Shown here piece by piece: positions 1-8,354 of a DNA stretch of 14,047 nucleotides. This DNA is from Candidatus Omnitrophota bacterium (GTDB taxonomy: Bacteria > Omnitrophota > Koll11 > JAHIPI01), in the NCBI GenBank assembly GCA_028718265.1, contig JAQUMG010000023.1:1-14047 (forward strand). The letters are read 5' to 3'. The position numbers and the translations under genes were made by a program. The notes beneath the pieces were generated by a model, which had not been told where the DNA came from, made no database searches, and saw only the letters and a program-made list of their open reading frames with translations. The stretch's first letter is position 1. Every line of letters begins with the position of its first letter.

Positions 1-1
1 A

Positions 2-766
2 TCGGGATTGAGGCCTGCCGTCAATACCTGCGTAATAGTACAGGCGGACAGAGGCATTGATTACGGCGTGGTTGTCGCCGAGCCGGAAATAATACTCGAT
101 GCGGAAGTGGTAGAAGAGCCGCTGCGGAAAATCGTAAGAGAAGCTACTCCGCAGGATCTCGCCCAGATAGAGAAGAATAAGAAGAAAGTAAAAGAAGTAA
201 TAGGTACCTGCGAACAGAAGATCAAAGAACGCAAGCTTCCCATGAAACTCATAGATGCTGAATATTCTTTTGACAGGTCACGGATCGTATTTTATTTTAC
301 GGCCGAGGGCAGAGTAGATTTCAGGGAACTGATAAAAGACCTGGCGGCGATTTTCAAGGCCCGGATAGAATTGAAGCAGATAGGCGTCAGGGACGAGGCC
401 CGTTTTTTGGGCGGCTTCGGGCCGTGCGGCAGGGTATTATGCTGCGCCTCTTTTCTGAAAGATTTCGATGCAGTTACCATAAAAATGGCCAAAGACCAGA
501 ATCTTCCTTTGAATCCGACGAAGATATCCGGTTTATGCGGAAGATTAATGTGCTGTCTTAGCTATGAACACAAGTGTTACAAAGAGCTGATGAAAGACCT
601 GCCCCATGAAGGGGAAAGGATAAAGACCAAGGACGCAAAAGGCAAAATTATCAACGTAAATGCCATTAAAAGGACTATAACAATCGAAGCGGAAGACGGC
701 AGACAGGTTGAGATACCATGGGATAGCGTATCGCCCAAAGAGCGGAAAACTATCGGTGAAAAATGA
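2..766 (+). CDS. ricT: PSP1-domain protein, RicT (YaaT) family, 5' partial
   Basis: The reading frame is open from the first bases of the window to a TGA at 764-766. The TTG at position 8 is probably not the start: family members usually have some 20-25 residues before the GxVIVxxxRGxDYG-type motif seen here, so the N-terminus lies outside the window. The PSP1 C-terminal domain occupies roughly the first two thirds. Two cysteine motifs, FGPCGRVLCC (bases about 416-445) and GLCGRLMCC (about 530-556), are the family's hallmark. In Bacillus the RicA-RicF-RicT complex binds [4Fe-4S] clusters and helps RNase Y process mRNA, so a role in RNA processing is known for the family and inferred here. The C-terminal third (about residues 195-252) is a basic, beta-rich tail. 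The stop overlaps the metG start by 4 bases. In Firmicutes yaaT lies near metS and tatD, which matches this neighbourhood. Confidence 0.87.
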   Translation, partial: SGLRPAVNTCVIVQADRGIDYGVVVAEPEIILDAEVVEEPLRKIVREATPQDLAQIEKNKKKVKEVIGTCEQKIKERKLPMKLIDAEYSFDRSRIVFYFTAEGRVDFRELIKDLAAIFKARIELKQIGVRDEARFLGGFGPCGRVLCCASFLKDFDAVTIKMAKDQNLPLNPTKISGLCGRLMCCLSYEHKCYKELMKDLPHEGERIKTKDAKGKIINVNAIKRTITIEAEDGRQVEIPWDSVSPKERKTIGEK

Positions 767-2328
767 GCAAAAAATTCTACATAACAACTCCGCTTTATTA
801 TGTGAATGCGCCTCCTCATATAGGGCACGCTTACACACAGGTAGCGGCAGATGCCTTAGCTAGATTTCATAGGTTTTTGGGCACAGAAGTATTTTTTCTT
901 ACCGGCACGGATGAACACGGCGAGAAGATAGAAAAAGCCAGCGAGAAGGCAGGGTACAAAAAAGGCGAAGAGAAGGCATTCGTCGATAATATCCACAAAA
1001 ATTTCAAGGACCTGTGGAAGGCCCTGGATATAAAGTATGATTTTTTCATAAGAACTACGGATAGAACTCACGAAGATACGGTCAAATATATTCTGGAGAC
1101 ACTGAACAAAAAGGGTGACATATATAAAAAGAAATATCAGGGTTATTTCTGCACGCCGTGTGAGACTTTCTGGACCGATTTTCAGACGAACGGTGACCTT
1201 TGCCCGGACTGCAAGCGCCCCGTCGAGAAAATAGAAGAGGAAAACTACTTCTTCAAAATATCCAAATACGGCGATTGGCTTAAAAGTTATATAGCATCCC
1301 ATCCGGATTTCATAAAACCTGCCTCGCGCAGAAACGAAGTCACCGCACTCATTGCAAATAACGAACTTATAGATCTTTGTATCTCGAGGCCGAAGGACAG
1401 GCTCAATTGGGGCATAGAAATACCCTTTGACAAAAATTATGTCGTTTATGTCTGGTTCGACGCCCTTATAAATTATATCTCTGCTGCGGGATATCCCGGG
1501 GATAAAGAGAAATTCGATTCACTATGGCCTGCCGACTTTCATATAATGGCAAAAGACATAATAAGGCATCACGCGATATACTGGCCGATTATGCTGAAAG
1601 CGCTTGAATTGGATATGCCGAAGACTATCTTTGCGCACGGCTGGTGGACATTTAAAGGCGAAAAGATGTCCAAGTCCAAAGGGAATATCGTTGATCCGAA
1701 CTACGTTGTAACCGCTTACGGCAAAGATACGCTGAGGTATTTTCTGTTAAGGGAAATTCCATTCGGACTTGACGGTTCGTTCGACGAGGAATCTATTGTT
1801 CTGCGCCATGATTCAGATCTAGCCAACGATCTGGGCAACCTTCTCAACAGAACTCTCACCATGGTGGAGAAATATTTCGGCGGTGTTATTCCGGAAAGAC
1901 CGGAGTCCGGATCCGTCTCAGCAGGCGCTTCCGGAATCAGAGAGATAATAAACGGCCTGCCGGATGCAATGAAAGCAAATATGGCCGAACTCAATTTCAG
2001 CGGTACGCTTAGCGCCATCTGGGAATTGATTAATGCTGCCAATAAATATATTGAAGACTCAAAACCATGGACGCTTTTTAAAGAGAAAAAAGACGATGAA
2101 CTGAAAAGTGTAATACATAACCTTTTGGAGAGCCTCAGGATAATAACTATAACCGTATCGCCCTTTATGCCGTCTACAGCCCGCGAGATGTGGAAACAGC
2201 TTGCCTTTAAAGGGGACATAGAAAGAGCGCTTTTTAGCGATATAAAAGACGGCAAGGCGCATGTTGAGCCGGGCTTAAAAATTAATAAGGGTAATCCGCT
2301 TTTTCCGAGGATAAAATCGAAGGAATGA
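763..2328 (+). CDS. metG: Methionine--tRNA ligase
   Basis: Class I aminoacyl-tRNA synthetase that charges tRNA-Met with methionine using ATP in the cytoplasm. The HIGH signature is at residues 19-22 (PPHIGHAY) and the KMSKS loop at 301-305 (GEKMSKSKGN). A zinc knuckle in the connective-peptide insert is formed by C130, C133, C147 and C150 (CTPC and CPDC), so it is a form with two CxxC pairs. The anticodon-binding helical domain follows (about 340-490). At 521 residues it ends just after the family's usual LFPRI-type tail, so it lacks the C-terminal Trbp111/EMAP-like tRNA-binding domain found in longer MetRS; that domain may be absent or encoded elsewhere. The start ATG overlaps the ricT stop (ATGA) and has no strong Shine-Dalgarno sequence, which suggests translational coupling. 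Confidence 0.97.
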   Translation: MSKKFYITTPLYYVNAPPHIGHAYTQVAADALARFHRFLGTEVFFLTGTDEHGEKIEKASEKAGYKKGEEKAFVDNIHKNFKDLWKALDIKYDFFIRTTDRTHEDTVKYILETLNKKGDIYKKKYQGYFCTPCETFWTDFQTNGDLCPDCKRPVEKIEEENYFFKISKYGDWLKSYIASHPDFIKPASRRNEVTALIANNELIDLCISRPKDRLNWGIEIPFDKNYVVYVWFDALINYISAAGYPGDKEKFDSLWPADFHIMAKDIIRHHAIYWPIMLKALELDMPKTIFAHGWWTFKGEKMSKSKGNIVDPNYVVTAYGKDTLRYFLLREIPFGLDGSFDEESIVLRHDSDLANDLGNLLNRTLTMVEKYFGGVIPERPESGSVSAGASGIREIINGLPDAMKANMAELNFSGTLSAIWELINAANKYIEDSKPWTLFKEKKDDELKSVIHNLLESLRIITITVSPFMPSTAREMWKQLAFKGDIERALFSDIKDGKAHVEPGLKINKGNPLFPRIKSKE

Positions 2329-3101
2329 TGCTAATTGATACCCACTGCCATCTGGATTTTAAGGATTTTGATAAAGACCGGGATGATGTTGTCAAAAGGG
2401 CCCGTGCCGCAGGGGTCAAATATATAATAAACGTTGGTTCCAGTATTGAAGGCAGCGAAAGGTCACTGGCGCTCTCCAAAGAATACGACGGTGTTTTTGC
2501 TTCTATAGGGGTACACCCTCACGAAGCCGGTTCGGTTACGGAAAATACCATTTTAAGAATGCGCGATATGGCGAAGGATAAAAAAGTTGTCGCCATAGGC
2601 GAAGTCGGGCTCGATTACTATAGAAATAATTCCCCGCAGGATGCGCAGCAGGCCTCTTTCAGGAAGTTCATAAAGCTTGCCTCGGAATTACACCTTCCTC
2701 TTATTATTCATAATCGCGAGGCCAGTGCCGATACCATTGCTATATTAAAGGAAGAATCCGGCGGCGGGGTTAAGGGTGTGATGCATTGCTTCTCCGGGGA
2801 CGAAAACCTTCTTAATAAGTGCCTGGATATCGGGCTCTATATCTCTTTTACTGCGAATGTAACTTTCAAAAATGCGGGCGCGTTAAGAACTGTTTTGGAA
2901 AAAGTGCCGCTGAACAGGTTATTTCTTGAAACTGACGCACCGTTTTTAGCGCCGCAGGTTTTCAGGGGCCGGAGAAACGAACCTTCGTATCTTGAACATC
3001 TCGTCCGCGAAATAGCCGGCGTAAAAGGCGTGTCAGAAAAAGAAACAGCGGATATTACGACGGAAAACGCCATAAAATTTTTTGGACTGGACAGCGTATG
3101 A
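2325..3101 (+). CDS. tatD: TatD-family metal-dependent hydrolase (putative DNase)
   Basis: TIM-barrel metallohydrolase of the TatD/YcfH family; characterised members are Mg-dependent 3'-5' exonucleases acting on DNA or RNA. The metal ligands can be placed: H7 and H9 in DTHCHLD, E93 in GEVGLDYY, H129 in IIHNREA, H154 in MHCFSG and D204 in ETDAP. The length, 258 residues, is normal for the family. Two ATG codons lie side by side at 2325 and 2328. GAAGGA at 2319-2324 abuts the first and is 3 bases from the second, so either could be used; the 4-base overlap with metG favours coupling. metG-tatD adjacency is widespread in bacteria. The true substrate in this organism cannot be told from sequence; the gene symbol is a family label. 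Confidence 0.93.
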   Translation: MMLIDTHCHLDFKDFDKDRDDVVKRARAAGVKYIINVGSSIEGSERSLALSKEYDGVFASIGVHPHEAGSVTENTILRMRDMAKDKKVVAIGEVGLDYYRNNSPQDAQQASFRKFIKLASELHLPLIIHNREASADTIAILKEESGGGVKGVMHCFSGDENLLNKCLDIGLYISFTANVTFKNAGALRTVLEKVPLNRLFLETDAPFLAPQVFRGRRNEPSYLEHLVREIAGVKGVSEKETADITTENAIKFFGLDSV

Positions 3102-4165
3102 AATTAAATATATCATTCGGTGAAATATCGGCCTTCGTAAGGCGCGAGAAGCTTTACGTGCTTCTTCTGGCTTTTACGATGCTCGCTAACCTTTCATTTT
3201 CGTCGCTGAACAATATTTTTGATACGACCGGGCCGGCCAAGATATTCGACAAGGATATACCGGCGGAGAAAGCCGATTTATTCGACCAGAAGATAATAGA
3301 AGAAGCCGCATCCAACCCTGTTATATACCTCGTTTTTCAGCTGCTGCTTTTGGTGCTTCTGTTTTTTGTAATATTCGGATTAGCTATCGATGCGATATTT
3401 TTATATGAAAAAACAGCGTATAAAGATCCTATCATAGCAACCCGGACCGTAGGTGCGGTACGGTGGGGATTACGGGATATCTGCAGAGTTCTTATAATAT
3501 TTTTCTTTGCCGAAACAGTGATTTCCTGCGCTGCGATCTACGCGGCTTTAGTCTTGCCCGGCCTGCCGCTGGACCGCAACCTGCAATTGATGCTTGTCGC
3601 TACCGCGCTGGACGTTCTGACCGTAGCCGCAATTTTTTATTTTGTCTTACGGGATAAACGGCATGACATGGCTGCTCTGGGATTAACATTAAAAAATATG
3701 GTTCTTAACATAAGATACGGGATAGCTGCCTATGTAGGATTGGTACCTATTTTTTTGGGGGTGACTTTACTGACGTCGCTGGTATTCAAAGTTTTAAACA
3801 TACCCGTCGAGCCGCAGGCAGTAGTTGCGATATTAAAAGACGAGAAAAGCATTTTTTCGTTAATATACATGTGCGTTTTTACGTCATTTCTCGGTCCTTT
3901 CATGGAAGAGATATTTTTTCGCGGCTTTGTGTACGGAGCCCTGAAAAATAAGACAGGCATATTCGGCGGCATATTGATAAGCGCTTTATTTTTTGCCTAT
4001 GTACACGCTAACCTGGCCAGTTTTATGCCTATATTGAGCCTTGGTATTATGCTAGCCTATATTTACGAAAAGACGGGAAGTCTGGTCTCCGCCATTACCG
4101 TACACGTGATACACAATTCCGCCATGCTGGCATTCCTGCTTTTTCTGAAGAATATTGCGGGTTGA
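3098..4165 (+). CDS. CPBP-family intramembrane glutamic endopeptidase (Abi/CAAX-like)
   Basis: Polytopic membrane protein of 355 residues. Hydrophobic segments lie near residues 18-34, 74-103, 125-155, 160-182, 205-230, 250-268, 285-305, 308-325 and 331-352. The C-terminal third carries the three CPBP motifs: EExxxR (E270, E271, R275 in EEIFFRGF), FxxxH ending at H303 in FAYVHA, and HxxxN (H336 to N340 in HVIHN). These residues define the Rce1/CAAX-protease superfamily, whose members cleave within the membrane. Bacterial members act in peptide maturation, bacteriocin immunity or signalling, but no substrate can be deduced here. The N-terminal half (about 1-200) has no motif I recognise. The start overlaps the tatD stop by 4 bases. 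No bacteriocin or prenylation gene is adjacent, so the function remains open. Confidence 0.9.
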   Translation: MKLNISFGEISAFVRREKLYVLLLAFTMLANLSFSSLNNIFDTTGPAKIFDKDIPAEKADLFDQKIIEEAASNPVIYLVFQLLLLVLLFFVIFGLAIDAIFLYEKTAYKDPIIATRTVGAVRWGLRDICRVLIIFFFAETVISCAAIYAALVLPGLPLDRNLQLMLVATALDVLTVAAIFYFVLRDKRHDMAALGLTLKNMVLNIRYGIAAYVGLVPIFLGVTLLTSLVFKVLNIPVEPQAVVAILKDEKSIFSLIYMCVFTSFLGPFMEEIFFRGFVYGALKNKTGIFGGILISALFFAYVHANLASFMPILSLGIMLAYIYEKTGSLVSAITVHVIHNSAMLAFLLFLKNIAG

Positions 4166-4171
4166 GGTAAG

Positions 4172-5287
4172 ATGTCCAAAGTTTCCATAGTAAAATGCGC
4201 AGATTATGACAGAGATAAAGTTGAGGAAGCTTTATTCCGATCCGTTGACCTGTTAGGCGGTGTAGAAAATTTTATAAAAAGCGGTGATACCGTTCTGATA
4301 AAACCTAACCTGCTTTCCGCCAGACTGCCGGCGGAGGCGGTGTGCACGCATCCCGAGGTGGTAAGAGCTGCAATCAGGCTGGTAAAAAGGTCCGGAGCAA
4401 AGCCTCTTGTCGGTGATTCGCCGGGGACATTTTTCGGCCCTAAAGAGATAAACGGTGTGTACGAAAAGACGGGGATAAAAAGTGTTGCAGATGAGGAAGG
4501 CGCTGAGCTGGTCAAGTTTGACAAATCACGCAGGATTAACGGTTATCCCGTAGCTGAATGCGCCCTGAACGCATCACTCATATTATCTCTGCCGAAGCTC
4601 AAGACTCACGCGCTTACGGTGATGACGGGTGCGATAAAAAACACTTTCGGATTAATCCCGGGGCTTTTTAAAGTCCAATGCCACAAAAATAAGCCGAAAC
4701 CGAAACATTTTGTAAAAATAATAGTTGATGTTTACGAAATAACCAAACCCGGTTTATCAATAATGGACGGTATTGTGGCTATGGAAGGGGAAGGCCCGGC
4801 CGCCGGAGATCCTGTTAATCTGGGGCTTCTGTTGGCGGGCGCGGACGGAGTCAGCATTGACGCCGTGGCTTCCCGTATCGTCGGAGTACCTCCCTATAAA
4901 GACATTATCGTAAATGAAGCCCGCAGGCGCGATATCGGCGAAGCGGATATAGGAAAAATCGAAGTATTAGGCGAGCAAGTAGACGCGGTAAAGATTAAGA
5001 ATTTCAGATTGCCCCGGACGACAAACGCGATAAGCGTGTTGCCCGACTTTTTGATGGATATGGCAAGGAGCGTACTTGATTTCAGGCCGTTTATAGATGA
5101 GGCCCTGTGCAAAAAATGCGGGATATGTAAAGCAAGCTGCCCCGTCGAAGCCATTACGATTAATGAGTCGGACTCTAAAATCGATAACAGGATCTGCATC
5201 CGCTGTTTCTGCTGTTATGAGGTATGTCCGTACAAAGCGATATATATAAAGAAGAATTTTATTACGAATTTACTATGGAGAGATTAA
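4172..5287 (+). CDS. DUF362 domain protein with C-terminal 2[4Fe-4S] ferredoxin domain
   Basis: The first roughly 290 residues match the DUF362 family pattern: VLIKPNLLS near the N-terminus, a GDSPG motif around residue 87, LPKLKTHALTVMTGAIKN in the middle and MDGIVAMEGEGPAAGDP after it. The C-terminus is a bacterial-type ferredoxin with two binding motifs: C313, C316, C319, C323-P, and C342, C345, C348, C352-P, with an extra C347 in the second. Two [4Fe-4S] clusters and a cytoplasmic electron-transfer role are therefore likely; the reaction of DUF362 itself is not established. GAGGTAAG just upstream gives a plausible ribosome-binding site, overlapping the end of the protease gene 6 bases before this start. 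The stop codon shares its last base with the preferred mtnA start. Confidence 0.9.
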   Translation: MSKVSIVKCADYDRDKVEEALFRSVDLLGGVENFIKSGDTVLIKPNLLSARLPAEAVCTHPEVVRAAIRLVKRSGAKPLVGDSPGTFFGPKEINGVYEKTGIKSVADEEGAELVKFDKSRRINGYPVAECALNASLILSLPKLKTHALTVMTGAIKNTFGLIPGLFKVQCHKNKPKPKHFVKIIVDVYEITKPGLSIMDGIVAMEGEGPAAGDPVNLGLLLAGADGVSIDAVASRIVGVPPYKDIIVNEARRRDIGEADIGKIEVLGEQVDAVKIKNFRLPRTTNAISVLPDFLMDMARSVLDFRPFIDEALCKKCGICKASCPVEAITINESDSKIDNRICIRCFCCYEVCPYKAIYIKKNFITNLLWRD

Positions 5288-6303
5288 TGCCTACACAGAC
5301 AATTGCATGGAAGAACGGGAAAGTCAGAATAATCGACCAGACGAAACTGCCGCATCGCCTGGTATATCTTGATATTAATGATGTAAAATCAATGTGGTAT
5401 GCCATAAAAAAGTTGAAGGTAAGGGGCGCGCCGGCGATAGGAGTGGCCGGGGCTTTTGGAGCTGTACTGGGCACAAAAAACGCGCAGGCAAAAGACTATA
5501 ATGCTTTTAAGCGCCGTCTTGACAAAGTCGTAAGCTATCTCGTTTCGTGCAGGCCTACGGCCGTGAATCTTTCCTGGGCGCTTGAAAGGATGCGGAATTG
5601 TGCAAAAGAGAATTCAAATAAAAGCACGAGCGGGATCAAGAAAGCGCTCCTTAATGAGGCATTAAAAATAATGGACGAGGATAAGCGGTGCTGCCGTGCG
5701 ATGGCAAAGCACGGAGCTAAATTAATAAGAAAAGGAGACCGCATCCTGACGCATTGCAATGCGGGCGGGCTTGCGACTGTTGATTACGGGACGGCGCTAG
5801 GTGTCTTATTTGAAGCGGAACGGCAAGGGAAAAAAATAAAGGTTTTTGTCGACGAGACACGTCCGCTTCTTCAGGGCGCCCGCCTGACCACATGGGAGCT
5901 GATGCGCGAGAAGATAGATACTACCTTGATATGTGATAACATGGCGGCAAGTCTTATGGAGAAGGGTAAAATCGATAAAATATTTGTCGGAGCCGACAGG
6001 ATCGCGCGAAACGGCGACGCCGCAAATAAAATAGGAACATATAACCTGGCCGTGCTCGCAAAGTTTCACAAGATACCATTTTATGTCGTGGCACCGGTTT
6101 CTACTTTCGATATGACATTATCTTCGGGAGATGATATTCCGATCGAGGAACGTCATCCGGATGAGGTCAGGACAGTAATGGGCAGGCGCATCGCCCCTAA
6201 AAATGTAAAGGTTTATAATCCCGCTTTCGATGTTACTCCTGCCGATTTAATTACGGCGATAATAACCGAAAAAGGCCTATATGAAAATAAGATCAGTCGG
6301 TGA
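5287..6303 (+). CDS. mtnA: S-methyl-5-thioribose-1-phosphate isomerase
   Basis: Converts 5-methylthioribose 1-phosphate to 5-methylthioribulose 1-phosphate in methionine salvage. Family blocks are RGAPAIGVAGAFG, THCNAGGLATVDYG, DETRPLLQGARLT, CDNMAASLM, GADRIARNGDAANKIGTYN and VAPVSTFD. With the start used here the catalytic pair falls at C157 and D237, close to C160/D240 of the Bacillus enzyme. An upstream in-frame ATG at 5224 would add 21 residues (and 5275 would add 4), but that segment overlaps the DUF362 ferredoxin codons and looks like out-of-frame sequence. GGAGAG at 5277-5282 and the family's usual opening (TIAWKNGKVRIIDQTKLP) support 5287, giving 338 residues. The overlap with the previous stop is TAATG. 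No other mtn gene is in the window, so the salvage route or an alternative 5-deoxyribose-type route cannot be decided. Confidence 0.95.
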   Translation: MPTQTIAWKNGKVRIIDQTKLPHRLVYLDINDVKSMWYAIKKLKVRGAPAIGVAGAFGAVLGTKNAQAKDYNAFKRRLDKVVSYLVSCRPTAVNLSWALERMRNCAKENSNKSTSGIKKALLNEALKIMDEDKRCCRAMAKHGAKLIRKGDRILTHCNAGGLATVDYGTALGVLFEAERQGKKIKVFVDETRPLLQGARLTTWELMREKIDTTLICDNMAASLMEKGKIDKIFVGADRIARNGDAANKIGTYNLAVLAKFHKIPFYVVAPVSTFDMTLSSGDDIPIEERHPDEVRTVMGRRIAPKNVKVYNPAFDVTPADLITAIITEKGLYENKISR

Positions 6304-7183
6304 ATTCGGACTTATAGAAAGAGTAAAGAATAAATTACCAGGATTAAAAAACGCGGTTTTGGGTATCGGCGACGACTGTGCCGTCATAAATTACACGAAA
6401 GATAAATACCTTCTGTTGACTGTGGACATGCTCATAGAAGGTATTCATTTTGATTTGCGCAAATTTGGCGCCCGTAAAGTCGGCCGCAAAGCGCTGGCGG
6501 TATCATTAAGCGATATTGCCGCAATGGGCGGGATCCCGAAATATTGTCTCATATCAATCGGAATGCCGGCGAATACGCCGCTTAAGACCATTGACGATTT
6601 TTACGCAGGTTTTCTCAAATTGGCAAAAGAATACGGCGTGGAACTGATAGGCGGCGACACAAACCGCGCGCAAAAATTGATCTGCGATGTCTGCGTTATC
6701 GGTGAGATCGAAAAGAAATTTCTGAAAAAACGAAGCGGAGCAAAAATCGGGGACAAAATATATGTAACCGGTGCATTGGGCGGCTCTATAAAAGGAAGAC
6801 AATATGATTTTACGCCGAGAGTAATACCGGCGCGGGTTTTGGTCCGTAATTTTCAGGTTAACTCTATGATAGATATTTCGGACGGATTGTCGTCGGACCT
6901 GGTGCATATAACCGAATCCGGTAACGTCGGCGCCGTTATATATGAATCCAGGATTCCTGTCTCGAGAGCCTGCAAGTCGGTTAAAGAGGCGCTGGCGGAT
7001 GGCGAGGACTTTGAATTATTATTTACGATGCCGCAGGAAATATCTGAAGATGTATTGGGCAAAAGACTCGGCGTTCCGGTCCGGATGATAGGCGAAATAA
7101 GAAATAAACGGGAAGGCGTCAGGATAATAGACAAAAAAGGGAAAAAACGCGAATTGAAAACATCGGGATATAAACACTTCTAA
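6281..7183 (+). CDS. thiL: Thiamine-monophosphate kinase
   Basis: Phosphorylates thiamine monophosphate with ATP to the cofactor thiamine pyrophosphate. PurM/AIR-synthase-like fold. It opens with the conserved GEFGLI, then GIGDDCAV (acidic residues D31, D32), DMLIEGIHFD, GRKALAVSLSDIAAMGG, IGGDTNRA, VTGALGG, DISDGLSSDL and GEDFELLF, in family order. The protein is 300 residues, shorter than the roughly 320-325 typical. The shortfall seems to lie between VTGALGGS (about residue 165) and TPRVIPARVL (about 178), where many homologues carry a longer helix, plus a short C-terminus. The start overlaps the end of mtnA by 23 bases. IlvB in this window uses the ThiL product as cofactor, though that link is general rather than specific. 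Confidence 0.95.
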   Translation: MKIRSVGEFGLIERVKNKLPGLKNAVLGIGDDCAVINYTKDKYLLLTVDMLIEGIHFDLRKFGARKVGRKALAVSLSDIAAMGGIPKYCLISIGMPANTPLKTIDDFYAGFLKLAKEYGVELIGGDTNRAQKLICDVCVIGEIEKKFLKKRSGAKIGDKIYVTGALGGSIKGRQYDFTPRVIPARVLVRNFQVNSMIDISDGLSSDLVHITESGNVGAVIYESRIPVSRACKSVKEALADGEDFELLFTMPQEISEDVLGKRLGVPVRMIGEIRNKREGVRIIDKKGKKRELKTSGYKHF

Positions 7184-7647
7184 TGATAAAGCACCTTATT
7201 TCTAAAAACAGGTCCGAGACCATAAACATAGGCGAAAAGCTCGGCAAGATATTCCGGAAAGGCGACATAATCGCGCTTTGCGGACAGCTCGGCAGCGGAA
7301 AGACGGTTTTAACGAAAGGGATAGCAGCAGGACTGGGCGTGAAAAAGAGCAATTACGTAAACAGCCCATCGTTTGTTATCCTGAAAGAATATAAAGGCCG
7401 CATACCGCTTTACCATTTTGATATCTACAGGCTGAACGATATTTCGGAATTCTCGACGGTAGGCTACAGCGAATATTTTTACGGCAGAGGCGTTTCCGTG
7501 ATAGAATGGGCAGATAAGATAATGGACATATTGCCGAAAGAATATCTTTTGATAAGCATAGAGATTGTGAATGAGAATAGCAGGAAGCTTGAAATAAAAG
7601 CCTGCGGAGAGCAGTATAAAAAACTTCTGGAGAAACTGAATTTATGA
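7183..7647 (+). CDS. tsaE: tRNA threonylcarbamoyladenosine biosynthesis ATPase TsaE
   Basis: P-loop ATPase of the YjeE/TsaE family that works with TsaB and TsaD to attach threonylcarbamoyl to A37 of ANN-decoding tRNAs. The Walker A motif GQLGSGKT lies at residues 34-41. The downstream family motifs SPSFVILKEY, HFDIYRL and VIEWADKI are present. The length of 154 residues is standard. The start shares one base with the thiL stop (TAATG), with no clear Shine-Dalgarno sequence. The stop overlaps tsaB by 4 bases. The thiL-tsaE-tsaB order is also seen in Bacillus, where rimI and tsaD follow; those two are absent here. Confidence 0.95.
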   Translation: MIKHLISKNRSETINIGEKLGKIFRKGDIIALCGQLGSGKTVLTKGIAAGLGVKKSNYVNSPSFVILKEYKGRIPLYHFDIYRLNDISEFSTVGYSEYFYGRGVSVIEWADKIMDILPKEYLLISIEIVNENSRKLEIKACGEQYKKLLEKLNL

Positions 7648-8351
7648 TAGTTTTAGGCGTGGATACGTCGACGGAATTCCTGTCCGTTGCTTTGATAGAT
7701 GAAAAAAAGACGCTGGTGAAATATGATACAGTCGGAAAATTAAACCATTCGAAGTTATTAATACCGACCATAAAGAAGTCTCTCGCTAAAGCACGCAAAA
7801 AGGCGAAGGACATAGGACTGTTTGCCGTCGGGATGGGGCCGGGCTCTTTTACCGGTCTGAGGGTAGGCCTGACAGCCGTAAGAGCGCTTGCCATCGCGCT
7901 TAACAAGCCGATTATAGGGGTTCCCACGATGGATGCGATAGCGTATAATGGCTATCAACACCTCAAGAAAAAGAAAGAGTTGTCTAAAAATATAAGAATA
8001 TGTACTATCATCGACGCAAAAAAGAATCAGGTATATGCTTGTATTTACAGGATAAGCGGTGATAAAATAATAAGGAAATCCAAATATCTTCTTGAGCCGG
8101 CAGAGGATTTGATTAAGAAGCTAAATGGCGAAATTCTTTTTCTCGGAGACGGCGCGGCATTATACAAAGAAAAATTATTGGGTAACGTCGGCATCAAAGC
8201 TGAGTTTATAGAAGACAAAAGATGGTTTCCGAGAGCGAATATCATTGCCGAAATAGGGCTTGAGAGATTCCGGAAAGGGAAAAGTGATAACCCTTACGAC
8301 TTGGAACCTATGTATCTGTATGCGCGGGACTGTAACGTCAGGAAGGTTTGA
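7644..8351 (+). CDS. tsaB: tRNA threonylcarbamoyladenosine biosynthesis protein TsaB
   Basis: Inactive ASKHA-fold partner that dimerises with TsaD, the catalytic subunit for t6A37 formation. Diagnostic elements are the N-terminal LGVDTSTEFLSVAL strand pair, the invariant GPGSFTGLRVG (about residues 69-79), and the LNKPIIGVPTMDAIA helix. The length, 235 residues, matches the family. GGAGA at 7629-7633 provides a ribosome-binding site about 10 bases upstream, inside the tsaE end, and the two genes overlap by 4 bases. The C-terminus has no RimI acetyltransferase fusion. tsaD and tsaC are not in the window and must lie elsewhere, as t6A synthesis is nearly universal. Confidence 0.94.
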   Translation: MIVLGVDTSTEFLSVALIDEKKTLVKYDTVGKLNHSKLLIPTIKKSLAKARKKAKDIGLFAVGMGPGSFTGLRVGLTAVRALAIALNKPIIGVPTMDAIAYNGYQHLKKKKELSKNIRICTIIDAKKNQVYACIYRISGDKIIRKSKYLLEPAEDLIKKLNGEILFLGDGAALYKEKLLGNVGIKAEFIEDKRWFPRANIIAEIGLERFRKGKSDNPYDLEPMYLYARDCNVRKV

Positions 8352-8354
8352 CAC

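Noticed and set aside
8..10. TTG as the true start of the first gene
   Set aside because: The frame is open to the left edge, no ribosome-binding site can be seen, and the PSP1 family normally has about 20 more residues before the conserved RGIDYG motif.
3098..4165. Abortive-infection (phage defence) role for the CPBP protease
   Set aside because: The Abi label is historical for this family. No defence genes, mobile elements or unusual composition surround it, and it is overlapped with housekeeping genes.
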